Counted from the first letter of the stretch, positions 9,401 to 19,300 are shown. The stretch is DNA of 64,000 nucleotides from Rouxiella chamberiensis (GCF_026967475.1 NZ_CP114058.1:930001-994000), one strand, 5' to 3'. The notes: a model not told the origin generated them from the letters alone. Numbers and translations are program-made.

Positions 9401-11979
9401 TTGTTACCGAGTGCGTCAAGGAGAGCTTCAACGTCGCGGCCGCACACGGCGATCGATCCTTTGCCTGCCTCGCCCTGCGCCATCAGGTAATGAATTACCT
9501 GACCCGGGGCGATCATCTGGATGTCGTGCTGACCGCCATCGAGCGCGGATTGGCGTTCACTCGAAAATCTTATTATCCCGATGTCGAAAACGTGTTGTTG
9601 ATGCAGAAACAGTTTGTGATGCATCTGCGCGACACTTCCGGGCAACCTTTTACCGCCGTCAATCTTTTCCCGGTACATCTGGTGTGTATCGAGCCTGGCA
9701 TTAAATCCGGCCCGAAAGCGATGGTACAGTTCTGGTCCTTTCTCTATCAGGGCATGGCGCATTTTTATGCCCGGGAATATCGAGACGCGCTGCGCTGCTT
9801 TGCGTTGGGCGATAGTCTGGTCGACACGGTCCCCGGATACATTTATCTGCTGGATCTCTATTTTTACAGCGCACTTGCCTATACGGTGCCGTTGAGCCAC
9901 GAGAACTGCACGGCCCACGCACGACATGAAGCGCAGTGGCGACTGGAGAAAATCGCTTTCTGGGCCACGCTTAATCCGACGCTGTTCGCCGACAAGGCGG
10001 CGCTGATTCGTGCCGAGATGGCGCGACTCGACGGCAATATCGCGGGCGCATTGACGCTATATGAATCCGCCATCAGTCTGTCCCGCGCCGCCAATTTTAT
10101 TCACATCAACGCGCTGGCGCACGAACTGGCGGGGCAGTGCGCCGAAGCATTTACCATGCATGTTGCCTCCGATGCCTATTACCGGGGCGCGATTGGCGGC
10201 TGGGACAGTCTCGGCGCGGGGGCAAAAGTGCGTCAACTGGAGCACGATAACCCCCAGCTCGTCGCGCCTGCGCCCGGCAATGCCTTCAAAACCGTCTCCT
10301 TTATGCAGGGCGAGGCGATTCGGGATCTGGAAAGTGTTGTCACCGCCGTGCGTGCATTGACGGAAGAGATCAATCTCGACCGTTTGATCCATATCCTGAT
10401 GCGCATGCTGCTGGAACGTTCCGGCGCTCAGCGCTGCATGCTGATTCGCGTGCTCGATGGCAATATTCCGGAAATCGAGGCCCGCGCCGAAGCGACGGCA
10501 GATGGCATCAACGTCAGGATTGTGCGGGAGAAACCTGCCGCCACCGATTTGCCGCTTTCCGTGTTGTCAGCCGTTATCCGCACGGGGCAGGAAATTCGTA
10601 CGGGCAAGCCGGAGGAGTTCAGCCCCTTCAGTCAGGACGCCTATCTGGTGGCGTCCGGCGCGGCCGTAATGTGTGTGCCGATGTTCAAGCAGGCCAATAT
10701 GGTGGGGGTGCTGTATCTCGAAAATCGGCTGATGCCCGATGTGTTTACCGTTGAACACTCCCATATTGTCAAGACCTTGAGCGCGCAGGCGGCCGTTTCG
10801 CTTGAAACCGCGCGGCTGTATGCCGAGTTGCTCGAGGAGAACATTCATCGCCGACGCATCGAGAAACAGCTGCGATCCAGCCAGACCTCGCTGATGTTGG
10901 GGGAAAAAATCAGTCATACCGGCACCTGGCGCTGGGAAATCGAGCACGACATGATGTATGTTTCGGACGAATATGGCCGTATTCTGGGGCTGCCGGAAGA
11001 CCAGAAAAGCCTGTCGATGGCCGATTTCCTCAACCGCGTGCATCCCGACGATTATCACTGCATTCACGAGCTGATTTACGAAAGCGTGCACAAGGGCGTC
11101 AGTATGCAGGCCGATTTCCGCGTTATCACGCAGGCCGGCGCGTGCCGCTATATCAAAGGTATCGGCGATCCGGCCAGCAACTGGCCTGAACTGAAAGAGT
11201 ATTTCGGCACCATTTCCGACATTACGCTGCAACGTCAGGCCGAAGATGCTGCGCGCATTGCCCAGGCGGATCTCGCGCGCGTGTCGCGGGCAACCACGGT
11301 GGGGCAACTCACGGCATCGATTGCCCACGAGATTAACCAGCCGCTGATGTCAATTGTCGCCAATGCCGGGGCAAGCCTGAGATGGTTGAAGCGGGAGCCG
11401 ATGCATCTGGAAAATGCCAGCCACAGCCTCAATGAAATCATCAGCGAGGGTAAACGCGCGGGGGAAATTATTCGTGGCTTGCAAAGCCTGACGCGTAATC
11501 ATGATTCCGTCTTTGCCCCGGCCAATCTGCATTTCATCGCGCGGGATATTTTAATGTTGTCGCGCATCGAGCTGGAAAGACGAAGCATTTCTCTGGAACT
11601 GGTTCTTAGGGCGGACAACGCGGAGGTGTTCTGTGACCGCGTTCAGCTTCAGCAGGTGCTGCTGAATCTGGTTATCAACGCTATCGATGCCATGTCGGCG
11701 TCGGAAAGCGGCATTCGCAAACTGACGCTGTGTTCGTTTAATCCTACGCCGGAAAGCATCCGTTTCGAGGTGCTGGATACCGGCACAGGTCTGACGCCCG
11801 AGGTCGAAAAGCATATTTTCGACTCCTTCTATACCACCAAAAAAGACGGCATGGGCATGGGGCTTGCGATTAGTCAGGGGATTATCAAGAAGCATCTGGG
11901 TGAACTCAGTGCCGAAAACCGGCCTGAAAGAGGCTGTCGATTCTGGTTTATCTTGCCGACCGAGCCGTTAGGTCCGTAA
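6412..11979 (+). CDS. trifunctional protein kinase-like / AAA-TPR / GAF-PAS sensor histidine kinase
   Basis: This is a very large 1855-residue cytoplasmic sensor. Domains in order: a Ser/Thr-kinase-like fold (~25-290; catalytic loop HGDITPAHFF at 139-148, but the DFG position reads GGFG); a STAND/AAA-type ATPase (P-loop GAPGTGKSS with Lys348, Walker B IIDD at 472-475); a long helical TPR-like region (~650-1290); GAF (~1324-1470); PAS (~1500-1610); HisKA with His1639 in SIAHEINQPL; and HATPase_c with N-box NLVINAID, DTGTGL and GMGMGLAIS. This architecture is known as the trifunctional STK/ATP-binding/histidine kinase family. It probably signals to the receiver upstream and the FixJ-type regulator that converges on its 3' end (32-nt overlap). 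The stimulus is unknown. Confidence 0.9.
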   Translation: MSIISVTPVESGDDASPLPEDATFTPLAQEGCIAWWLGRRPNGETFIIASAASGEVTFQSTQLLKNEYALSSRLAELWAIKPSGNTRYHGHYTLIYPAFTFRTLHSLIATPPVLIADYLRNALQLCFPLGQAHRQGIVHGDITPAHFFINDDGTFRLGGFGVSSLAGESTSRNTLPTAGTSLAYISPEHTGRTPHPVNSLSDLYSLGMVLYEMLTGKLPFGSTKAGQAEWIHHHIATAPRPPEEVRGDVPKMLSRILLRLLAKSPLDGYQTIEGLMADLRRCQATLTEDNQIAAFTPGLQERFTRRYRSETLFTRHPQGRALVDALDDVRRSGTQNLVMISGAPGTGKSSLIATALKEFRHRQILLAVGKAEQHTPVVPYSVLTSAFRTVILYLLGLSTADVSQWRAHLMNCLGDYAALAVDLVPELKQLLGIESPGVSAVNALDAQERFNQMACGLVKAFATPGRPLVMIIDDVHWADYASLHLLENLVLRNENLPFLLILAHRDAESMPCPLMNGSLNRIRNSAAHGSEITPVALSVKAIARWLRHLLHTRTRGAVELAQLIHEKTRGNPLFIQEFFRHAVDDGLIFHTQNPPKWRYDRTALSARQYTDNVASLMIRQLERMPDATRQLVGSLACLGGSGSLSLLSKILGIDPAEIQRQIDPAVIAQFVTVSLDEYVFTHDRVHDAAFSLVGYRHKQHIHQQAAHLLSLATQQNDSNVGLFRAVYHIAMIAREALTRAQSEEYYRLSLLAAQRAKRAGDYVSALRYLDTARALLTDDSHRNAFTLGLEQAECEFLQGNLTDAQRLCTQLLAVPATLAEKSVAACLSAEIHMRQSDNYLALETALGWLAVFGLQFNREPDAAECNAAYFALKARLGDDPQALFTALPLIQDSDKESVLNLMASTIFASSYDCPQLHLLLVCKILEMTLDYGVTGASAFGLAWFSVLIIDRYQEYHLGFKCGVLATRLAEQHDFTRFKARTLLPLDQVAIWTQPLTFVTECVKESFNVAAAHGDRSFACLALRHQVMNYLTRGDHLDVVLTAIERGLAFTRKSYYPDVENVLLMQKQFVMHLRDTSGQPFTAVNLFPVHLVCIEPGIKSGPKAMVQFWSFLYQGMAHFYAREYRDALRCFALGDSLVDTVPGYIYLLDLYFYSALAYTVPLSHENCTAHARHEAQWRLEKIAFWATLNPTLFADKAALIRAEMARLDGNIAGALTLYESAISLSRAANFIHINALAHELAGQCAEAFTMHVASDAYYRGAIGGWDSLGAGAKVRQLEHDNPQLVAPAPGNAFKTVSFMQGEAIRDLESVVTAVRALTEEINLDRLIHILMRMLLERSGAQRCMLIRVLDGNIPEIEARAEATADGINVRIVREKPAATDLPLSVLSAVIRTGQEIRTGKPEEFSPFSQDAYLVASGAAVMCVPMFKQANMVGVLYLENRLMPDVFTVEHSHIVKTLSAQAAVSLETARLYAELLEENIHRRRIEKQLRSSQTSLMLGEKISHTGTWRWEIEHDMMYVSDEYGRILGLPEDQKSLSMADFLNRVHPDDYHCIHELIYESVHKGVSMQADFRVITQAGACRYIKGIGDPASNWPELKEYFGTISDITLQRQAEDAARIAQADLARVSRATTVGQLTASIAHEINQPLMSIVANAGASLRWLKREPMHLENASHSLNEIISEGKRAGEIIRGLQSLTRNHDSVFAPANLHFIARDILMLSRIELERRSISLELVLRADNAEVFCDRVQLQQVLLNLVINAIDAMSASESGIRKLTLCSFNPTPESIRFEVLDTGTGLTPEVEKHIFDSFYTTKKDGMGMGLAISQGIIKKHLGELSAENRPERGCRFWFILPTEPLGP

Positions 11980-12652
11980 GCGGCAACGTTGCAGAGAGGG
12001 CAGGCGTGCCGACCTCTCTGCCACCTTTAACTAGCGCTGACGACCGCAGACGATGTTCAGCCTTTCTGCCGTTTCTGACCAAATCGGAAAGCGAACGGGC
12101 ATGCATTTTCTCCATCACACGCCGTTTATGCACTTTGGCGGTGATTTCGCTAATCCCCAACTCTGCGGCGATCTGTTTATTCAAAAGGCCGCCGATCGCC
12201 AGATTCATGACCTCGCTTTCCCGTGGCGTCAACGTTTGATAGCGGGCCGTCATCTCCATTTTTTCAAGAAAGACGTGCTGGTTTTGCTCGGAGATTTTCA
12301 GGGCTTCATCGACGGCCTGCAAGATGCAATCGGGATCGACGGGTTTGGTGAAAAACTCGTGCGCACCGGTTTTCATCGCTTTTACCGTGGCGGGAATCGT
12401 GCCAAAACCGGTGAGAAAAATGGTGGGAATAGAATGACCACGGGCATTGAGCGTCTGAACCACGTCGAATCCGTCGGCATCGGGCATATTGATGTCCAGA
12501 ATCAGACAGCTTGGCACGGGGGCGAAGGCGTGGGCAAGAAAGGCCTCGGAAGAAGAAAAGGGCATGACGCTATAACCTACCGAAGCGAGCAGGTTGCCGA
12601 GTGCGCCGGTGACGGCAATGTCATCGTCAACTAAATACACTATGCGATTCAT
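11948..12652 (-). CDS. FixJ-family response regulator (receiver + LuxR HTH)
   Basis: This is a 234-residue regulator. The receiver occupies ~1-120 (VYLVDDD, phospho-acceptor Asp in LILDINMP, Thr in FLTGFG, Lys in FTKPV) and the LuxR/FixJ helix-turn-helix ~135-195 (LTPRESEVMNLAIGGLLNKQIA, then ITAKVHKRRVMEKM). The start at ATG 12652 gives the canonical FixJ N-terminus MNRIVYLVDDD; an in-frame ATG at 12688 would add 12 residues. It converges on the giant kinase gene and overlaps its end by 32 nt, a strong sign of a kinase-regulator pair. Likely targets are the two divergent operons served by the TATACG sites near 4.5 kb. Confidence 0.88.
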   Translation of the reverse strand: MNRIVYLVDDDIAVTGALGNLLASVGYSVMPFSSSEAFLAHAFAPVPSCLILDINMPDADGFDVVQTLNARGHSIPTIFLTGFGTIPATVKAMKTGAHEFFTKPVDPDCILQAVDEALKISEQNQHVFLEKMEMTARYQTLTPRESEVMNLAIGGLLNKQIAAELGISEITAKVHKRRVMEKMHARSLSDLVRNGRKAEHRLRSSALVKGGREVGTPALSATLPLTDLTARSAR

Positions 12653-12688
12653 CTGGGTTCTCGTCGTAAAACTGAAATCCAATGACAT

Positions 12689-13008
12689 CTCTAGTTGTTC
12701 TCATATTTCAATATGTTGCGACATAGTAACGTCAGTAGGCCCGCTTGAAAATAATTATCATTAACTTTTCGGTGCCAGATGCCAATCCGTTATTGTCGGT
12801 CAAATTTTTAATGGATACTTGCCTATTGTCGTGAAATTCTTCGACAGACGCCGCTTTTCAGAATACCCCTTTTCCACCCGCAACCGTGCGACTTCTACTT
12901 TAACCTCAAAATCATGAACTATGCTTGATTTTCATAGACTGCCTGCGGCTGGAACCAGTACCGCGTGATGTCGTCTTTTGCTTACTTTGACCAAATCGAG
13001 GCAATTGA
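12689..13008. promoter_or_regulatory. AT-rich intergenic region with a Fur-like box
   Basis: This is a 320-bp non-coding gap between the FixJ-type gene and treZ. It contains GAAAATAATTATCATTAAC at 12747-12765, 15 of 19 matches to the classical Fur consensus. It sits ~95 bp upstream of the regulator gene and ~240 bp from treZ, so if real it is more likely to act on the regulator. AT-rich chance matches are possible. Confidence 0.3.
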
Positions 13009-14795
13009 ATGGAATCCAGATCATTTCTGAAAAGCTGGGGTGCGGAATATCTTGACGATGGCGCGGTGCGCTTTCGTATGTGGGCGACAGGGCAGGAAAC
13101 GGTCGCGCTGCGGATTGGCGGCGAAGACCGGGCAATGCAGGCCAGCGGCGACGGCTGGTTCGAACTGCGTGTGCCGCAGGTGTTGCCCGGCGCAGAGTAC
13201 AACTATGTGCTGGCCGATGGCACGGTAGTGCCGGATCCGGCCTCGCGCGCCCAGACCGCTGGTGTCGACGGGCCTTCTCGAGTCTGCGACCCGCAAAGCT
13301 ATCAGTGGCAGCATCCGCAGTGGCGAGGACGTCCGTGGCGAGAAACGGTGGTGTATGAAATGCATTTCGGCACTTTTACGCCCGAAGGCACATTCCGTTC
13401 CGCGATTGAGAAGCTGCCTTATCTGGCCGACCTTGGCGTTACCATGCTGGAAGTGCTGCCGGTTTCCCAGTTCGGCGGTCAACGTGGCTGGGGCTATGAC
13501 GGGGTGCTGCTTTACGCGCCGCATTCCGCCTATGGCACGCCGGATGATTTCAAGGCCTTTATCGATGCGGCACACGGGCTGGGGCTTTCCGTGGTGCTCG
13601 ACATCGTGCTCAACCACTTTGGTCCCGAGGGTAACTACCTGCCGCTGCTGTCGCCGGATTTCTTCCACGAGGCGCGGTTAACGCCCTGGGGGCGGGCATT
13701 GCCTATGATGTCGATGCGGCGCGGCGCTACATCATTGAAGCGCCCCTTTACTGGCTCAAGGAGTTCAACCTTGATGGATTGAGGTTTGATGCCATCGACC
13801 AGATTGAAGATGTTTCCGAAAAGCATGCGCTTATTGAAATTGCGGAGCGAATTCGTGCCGAAATAACCTCCAGACCGCTGCATTTGACCACCGAAGACAG
13901 CCGTAATGTCATCTTCCTGCATCCACGCGAAGAGGACGGCTCGACACCGCTGTTTACCGGGGAATGGAACGATGATTTCCATAACGCCATACACGTGTTC
14001 GCCACGGGCGAAACGCATGCCTATTATCAGGATTTTGCCAGACAGCCCGAAAAGCTGATTGCCCGCGTGCTGGCCGAGGGTTTTGCCTATCAGGGCGAAG
14101 TGTCGCCCCAGTCGGGCGAGAAACGCGGTGTAGGGAGTCGCGGCCAGCCGCCGGTGGCCTTTGTGGACTTTATTCAGAACCATGACCAGGTCGGGAATCG
14201 TGCTCACGGGGAAAGGCTTGTCTCGCTGGCCGGTGTGGAACGCACACAGGCGCTGCTCGCCACGCTGCTGCTTTCGCCACATATTCCGCTGCTGTTTATG
14301 GGCGAAGAGTATGGCGAAACCCATCCATTCCTGTTTTTCACCGATTTCCACGGCTCACTTGCCAAGGCGGTGCGCGACGGCCGCGCCAAAGAGTTCGAGG
14401 GCCACTCGGGATATGACGGCGAAAGCGTGCCGGATCCCAACGCCGAAACCACCTTCACGATGTCAAAACTCGACTGGAACAAGCCAGAAAGCGAAGCCGG
14501 TAAGCGCTGGCTGGCGCTGACCAAAACGCTGCTGGCGCTGCGTCATCAACACATCGTGCCCCTGTTGGCAGACGCGGGCTGCAACAGCGGCCATATCGTG
14601 GACACCGCCGAAGGCTTCTTTGCGGTCAGTTGGACCTTCCCGCAGGGTACGCTGTCGATGGCGCTCAATATCAACGATGAACCGCAGGCCCTTCCCGATC
14701 TGCCGGGTGAGGTAATTTTCGCGTCCCCAAACGCGACTCAGGCGTTGCCGCAAAATTCCGTTATCGTCCGCCTTGCTCCGAGAGATGCAAAATGA
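13009..14795 (+). pseudogene. treZ: malto-oligosyltrehalose trehalohydrolase, frame break
   Basis: The product releases trehalose from maltooligosyl-trehalose. The first frame (13009-13697 region) carries the N-terminal beta domain and GH13 motifs (YEMHFGTFTPEGTF, GVTMLEVLPVSQF, WGYDGV, VVLDIVLNHFG). The second frame carries GLRFDAID (catalytic Asp), TTEDSR and FIQNHDQVGNR. The break lies at the G5 run 13688-13692; one extra G restores TPWGAGIAYDV and a protein of ~595 residues, the normal TreZ length. It therefore looks like a one-base deletion or sequencing error, not decay. The stop overlaps the treY start (ATGA, 14792-14795), showing a treZ-treY operon. No treX debranching gene is next to it. 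Confidence 0.88.
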
Positions 14796-17319
14796 ATATT
14801 CCAACCGCAACGTACCGCATTCAGTTTCGCAACGGCATGACATTCGATCGCGCCGCCAGTCTGGTGCCCTATTTAAAAAGGCTGGGGATCAGTCACCTCT
14901 ATGCCTCGCCGATTTTTACGGCGACCGCCGAATCCACACATGGTTATGACGTGACGGATGCCAACGAAATCGAGCCTTCGCTGGGTGGGCGGGAAGGCTT
15001 CGACCGCATGGTCAAGGCGCTGAAAAGCGCAGGGCTGGGACTGATTCTGGATATCGTGCCGAATCACATGGCCGCTTCGCTTGAAAACCGCTGGTGGCGC
15101 GACGTGATTGAAAAGGGCGAAAACAGCGCCTATGCGCGGCATTTCGACATCGACTGGTCGCGTCCACTCACCTTGCCGTCCTCGGCGACACCTTCGAAGC
15201 GGCACTGGAAGCCGGAGAGATTGCGGTCGAGGCACATCCAGAGACCGGTAAACCTGCTTTCGCCTATTTTGAAAACTACTACCCGCTGGTCGCCGAAAGT
15301 TGGCAGGGGCGCGAAGACGAGGTGTTGAACGCCCATGATAAAGCCGATATCGCCGAGTTGCATCAGCGCCAGCCGTGGCGCTTGATGTCGTGGCGAGAGG
15401 CGCCGCGCGACCTGTCCTATCGGCGATTCTTTGAAATCACGGGATTGGCGGGTGTCAGAGTCGAAGACAAAACCGTGTTCGAGGATACCCATCGACTGAT
15501 CCTCGAACTCGTGCATGCTGGCGCGGTCGACGGACTGCGTGTCGATCACGTCGACGGGCTTGCCGATCCCAAAGGGTATCTCGAGCAGCTGCGCCGGGAG
15601 GCGGGTGAAGATTGCTATATCACGGTCGAAAAAATTCTGGGCGAGGGCGAACAGCTACCGGGCGACTGGCCGATTTCAGGCACGACCGGGTATGAGTTCA
15701 TTGCAGCGCTGTCGGATGCGCTGGTCGACGGCAGTCAGCTTGGCACGTTGCGAAAGGCGTATCATGAGGTGGTCGGCAAACGGGTCGATATGGAAGCCGA
15801 ACTGCGCGCCGCGAAGCTGTTGATGGTTAATCGTAACTTTGAAGGGGAGTTTACACGCTTGCTGTCGATAGCCATGGATATCGCGGCAAAGGACCACAAG
15901 ATGCTCGAGGAAGCCGCCGTCCGCGCGGCGCTGCGCGAACTGCTGGTGGCGTTCCCTGTTTATCGAACCTATGGCACGCATGAGGCGCTGCCCTCCGAGA
16001 GCGAAGCGCTGCTGCATGAGGTCGCGACGGCCGTTAAAGACAGCGAGCACGCGCCCGATCTCAAGGCGCTGAATTTTATTCTCGCCATTATGATAGGGGA
16101 CGTCTGTGACAATGCCTCTGCCGCCGACGTTGCCACTTTCCGCACGCGTTTCCAGCAGTTAACAGGCCCGCTGATGGCAAAATCGGTCGAAGATACGCTG
16201 TTTTTCCGGCAGAACATGGAGCTTGCCTTGAATGAAGTCGGGGCAGAACCGCTGCCGCGTGCGTTCTCGCTGGCGCGGTTCCATGAAGAGATGCAGACAC
16301 GGCTGGAACATCAGCCAGATGCGCTGTCGACCACCTCGACCCACGACACCAAACGTGGCGAAGACGCCCGCGCCAGACTCTACACCCTGACCGAAGCCCC
16401 GCAGAAGTGGGCGCAGTGCATTGCACGCTGGCGTGAAATGAACCACGATCAGGTCACGATGCTCGATGATGGTCCTGCGCCAAAGCCCGCCGGAGAATGG
16501 ATGATCTATCAGGCGCTGGCCGGTGTCTGGCCGACCACCTTGCAGCCGCAGGACACGCAGGGGCTAAAGGAACTGGAAACGCGCTTTCTGGCGTTTGTGG
16601 AAAAGGCGCTGCGCGAGGCAAAACTGCGCACCGACTGGGCCGATACCAACGACACCTTCGAAGATGCGATGTTCGACTATACCCGTCATCTGCTGTCACC
16701 CGAGAATCAGACATTCCTCGAAGATTTCACGGCATCGTTACAGCCCTTTATTCACGCGGGTCTGGTGAACAGTCTGACCCAGACGGTTATCAAGCTGACG
16801 GCGCCGGGCGTACCCGATATCTATCAGGGTAGCGAAGGGTTGAACTTCAGTCTGGTGGACCCGGATAACCGCCGGGAACCGGATTTCACCGAACTTGAAC
16901 AGACGCTGGAGGAAACCGCCCCCGCCGTATTCTTCCTGCCGCAACATGCCGTATCCGGCGTGCTGAAACAGAATGTGATTGCCAGGGTGCTGCATTTACG
17001 TCTGGAGAAGCCGACGCTGTTTCGATACGGAAACTATCTGCCGCTAACGGCCAAAGGGCAGCGCGAAAACCACGTCATCGCCTTTGCCAGAACGGAAAAC
17101 GACCATGCCCTGCTGGTTATCCTGCCGCGACTGGCGTTTGTCGAGGATTCCGCGCAGGCGAATACGGCAGAGTGGGGGCAGACGCAAGTGCCATTGCCGG
17201 ACAATCTCGCCCATCGCCGTTATCGCAATCTGCTCGACGGAAAAAGCTATGAGGTGGAGGCGACCCTCAGTTTGCAGGCGTTGGCCGACGGAAAACCGCT
17301 GATTCTCGTTACGCAATAG
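14792..17319 (+). pseudogene. treY: malto-oligosyltrehalose synthase, frame break
   Basis: TreY rearranges the reducing-end alpha-1,4 bond of maltodextrins to alpha-1,1. The N-terminal frame shows PTATYRIQFRNGMTFD, HLYASPIF, HGYDVTD and DIVPNHMA. The frame breaks between ~15165 and 15182, by one base. The downstream frame continues with FEAALEAGE, FENYYPL, GLRVDHVDGL, TVEKIL and a C-terminal region ending at 17319. With one base restored the product is ~842 residues, typical for the family. All GH13-like motifs are present, so sequence error or a very recent mutation is likely. It is coupled to treZ by a 4-nt overlap and followed by a strong terminator. Confidence 0.88.
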
Positions 17320-17340
17320 TTCTTCCTGAACGTTGACGAT

Positions 17341-17372
17341 AAAACCGGCTTCTCTTCGAGGCCGGTTTTTTT
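17341..17372 (+). terminator. rho-independent terminator after treY
   Basis: The stem AAAACCGGC / GCCGGTTTT (17341-17349 with 17361-17369) is followed by a T run and lies 22 nt after the treY stop. Confidence 0.85.
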
Positions 17373-17772
17373 ATGGCCGCAGAACGCTGCACGATATCCA
17401 CAGGCAAGGGCAGGCGCGCAGGGTTCGACAAATTTGGCTAATGAATCGAGACAAGGAGACGGCGAATCAACGTGCAGTATCGAGGCATCCCGCCCCAGAT
17501 AGGCTGGCACGCGGATGAAATGTACGTTTCATCGGGATGTGTCCGCTTTCATCGGCTTAGCGACAGGACGCGAGAAGTGGCAAAAAACGCCGAGGCTTAT
17601 CCAAGTTATCTGTGGACAACTTAGGGGATAAGTTGGGTGGTCTTGTCGCCAGTGGGGGCTGCGCGGCGCTTAAGACTTATTGAACAATAAGTAGACAATT
17701 CACCCTAAGTTCCCGCTTTGTTCCCGCCACCTTGACGGCGACGGGACAGGGCGGGCCGCCTTTTTTCACGGG
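17373..17772. other. intergenic region without a supported gene
   Basis: These 400 bp lie between treY and the convergent alcohol dehydrogenase. No credible gene is seen. A 7-bp inverted repeat, GATGAAA-tgtacg-TTTCATC (17514-17533), is the only clear structure and its role is unknown. Confidence 0.4.
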
Positions 17773-18789
17773 TTACCAGGTTACGGTAATCTTGCCGAAA
17801 TGCGCGCCGCTTTGCTGGCGGCGGAAAGCCTCGGGCAGTTCGCCGAGCGCCGAGTAAGTGTCACTGATAACGGGACGTATACCGGTCTGATTCAACGCGC
17901 GTACAAAATCCTGCTGCTGCCTGCGGCTACCGACAATCAGGCCCTGTATCCGCGCCTGTTTGGCCATCAGCGCAGCGGTAGGGACAACCCCTTCGCTGCC
18001 GGTCAGGACGCCAATCAGCGCGATATGGCCGCCAATGCGTACCGCCTTGATGGACTGCGCCAGCGTGCCCGTTCCGCCGAGTTCGATAACTACATCCACG
18101 CCCTTGCCGCCGGTCAGTTGCAAGACGGCGTCGCCCCAATCGGGCTGCGTGCGGTAATTAATGCCGTGATCGGCTCCCAGCGCTTTCGCCTGTGCCAGCT
18201 TTTCATCGGATGACGAGGTGATAATCACTTTCGCGCCCATGCTCTTGGCAATCTGAAGCGCCGTGATGGACACCCCGCCCGTACCCAGAGTCAGAACGGT
18301 ATCACCGGCCTTGAGATGGGCATTGCCGACCAGCGCGCGCCATGCGGTCAGTCCGGAAGTGGTAATGGTTGCGGCTTCGGCATGACTCCAGCCTTCGGGG
18401 GCCAGCGTGAAGTGTGAGGCCGGACGCACGACGTATTGTGCGGCAAGCCCGTGTGCGCCGTCGCCTGGCGTCTTTTTGAAGTCACCGACGCTGTCGAAGG
18501 GCAGTCCATCCGCCCAGTGTGGGAAGAACGTCGAGACAACGGCGTCGCCGACATTGAATTCGGTTACGCCTTCACCCACGGCTTCGACAACGCCCGCGCC
18601 GTCGGCCATCATAATCCGTTGATCGGCGGTCGGAATCGAGCCGTCGGCCACGAGTAAGTCATGAAAATTCAGTGAGGTGGCGTGTATCGCGACCCGTATT
18701 TCGCCTTGGCCGGGCTGACCCGGATCGGCAAGGTCGACCAGGTGCAGATTGTCCAGACCACCGGGTGCACGCAGGGTAATGGCTTTCAT
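17773..18789 (-). CDS. zinc-independent alcohol dehydrogenase / quinone-oxidoreductase-like (MDR superfamily)
   Basis: This is a 338-residue medium-chain dehydrogenase/reductase. The GroES-like N-terminal half contains LNFHDLLVADG and ADGAGVVEAVGEGV. The nucleotide-binding half has TLGTGGVSITALQIAKSMGA, then KALGADHGINYRTQPDW and ELGGTGTL. The four-cysteine structural zinc loop of classical ADH is absent, which places it with the NAD(P)-dependent zinc-independent or quinone-reductase-like enzymes. The start at ATG 18789 is set by AGGAGAAC directly upstream; a longer open frame extends to 18891 without support. Substrate unknown. It is transcribed alone, convergent with treY. Confidence 0.85.
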   Translation of the reverse strand: MKAITLRAPGGLDNLHLVDLADPGQPGQGEIRVAIHATSLNFHDLLVADGSIPTADQRIMMADGAGVVEAVGEGVTEFNVGDAVVSTFFPHWADGLPFDSVGDFKKTPGDGAHGLAAQYVVRPASHFTLAPEGWSHAEAATITTSGLTAWRALVGNAHLKAGDTVLTLGTGGVSITALQIAKSMGAKVIITSSSDEKLAQAKALGADHGINYRTQPDWGDAVLQLTGGKGVDVVIELGGTGTLAQSIKAVRIGGHIALIGVLTGSEGVVPTAALMAKQARIQGLIVGSRRQQQDFVRALNQTGIRPVISDTYSALGELPEAFRRQQSGAHFGKITVTW

Positions 18790-18849
18790 AAAGTTCTCCT
18801 TGATTTCATGGGGATAGGACAGGGTTAGACGTTTTGCCCTGAGACAGCC

Positions 18850-18882
18850 ATAAAAAAAGCCACCGGCTTTCGCCGATGGCTC
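18850..18882 (-). terminator. rho-independent terminator for the ElaB-like gene
   Basis: On the minus strand a 10-bp stem (AGCCATCGGC / GCCGGTGGCT with one mismatch, loop gaaa) is followed by TTTTTTT. It lies 77 nt after the stop of the gene at 18959-19207. Confidence 0.8.
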
Positions 18883-18958
18883 GTACTTCAAGTCGTGAAG
18901 GTCATTCGCTGAGAATGAGCGTCGACGAGGGGCTGCCGATCGTTAATTCAATCGGGCT

Positions 18959-19207
18959 TTACTTTCTGCCAATCAAATAACCAATCAGGATACCTACGGC
19001 ACCGGCTACGGCAACGCCTGCATACGGATTTTCTTTAACCTGATCGCCCACGGTGGCAACAGCATCTTTAGCGGCATAGCTTGCTTGAGATGCATATTTT
19101 TTTGCAGCGCCTTTGGCAGAATGCTCTGGTGAATTAGTGGCATCACCAAAAGCTTCTTGTGCAGTACCCGCAACTTCTTTCACTTTGTCTTGTGCTTGGT
19201 TAAACAT
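18959..19207 (-). CDS. ElaB/YqjD (DUF883) / CsbD-like membrane-anchored stress protein
   Basis: This is an 82-residue protein starting MFNQAQDKVKEVAG. It has a charged, Ala-rich amphipathic N-terminal part and a C-terminal helix, NPYAGVAVAGAVGILIGYLIGRK. That is the signature end of the ElaB/YqjD/YgaM tail-anchored proteins that bind ribosomes or accumulate in stationary phase; the first half also resembles CsbD. The start at ATG 19207 has GGAG upstream, preferred over the longer open frame to 19273. It is monocistronic with its own terminator. The precise paralogue is not certain. Confidence 0.8.
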   Translation of the reverse strand: MFNQAQDKVKEVAGTAQEAFGDATNSPEHSAKGAAKKYASQASYAAKDAVATVGDQVKENPYAGVAVAGAVGILIGYLIGRK

Positions 19208-19300
19208 ATGCGCTCTCCTTGTTGATAGTTTCTTAAGACTAGCAGAGAAAAACAGCTTTGCTCGCCCTTGCACGAAAACACACGGCTTATCAGACAGATC

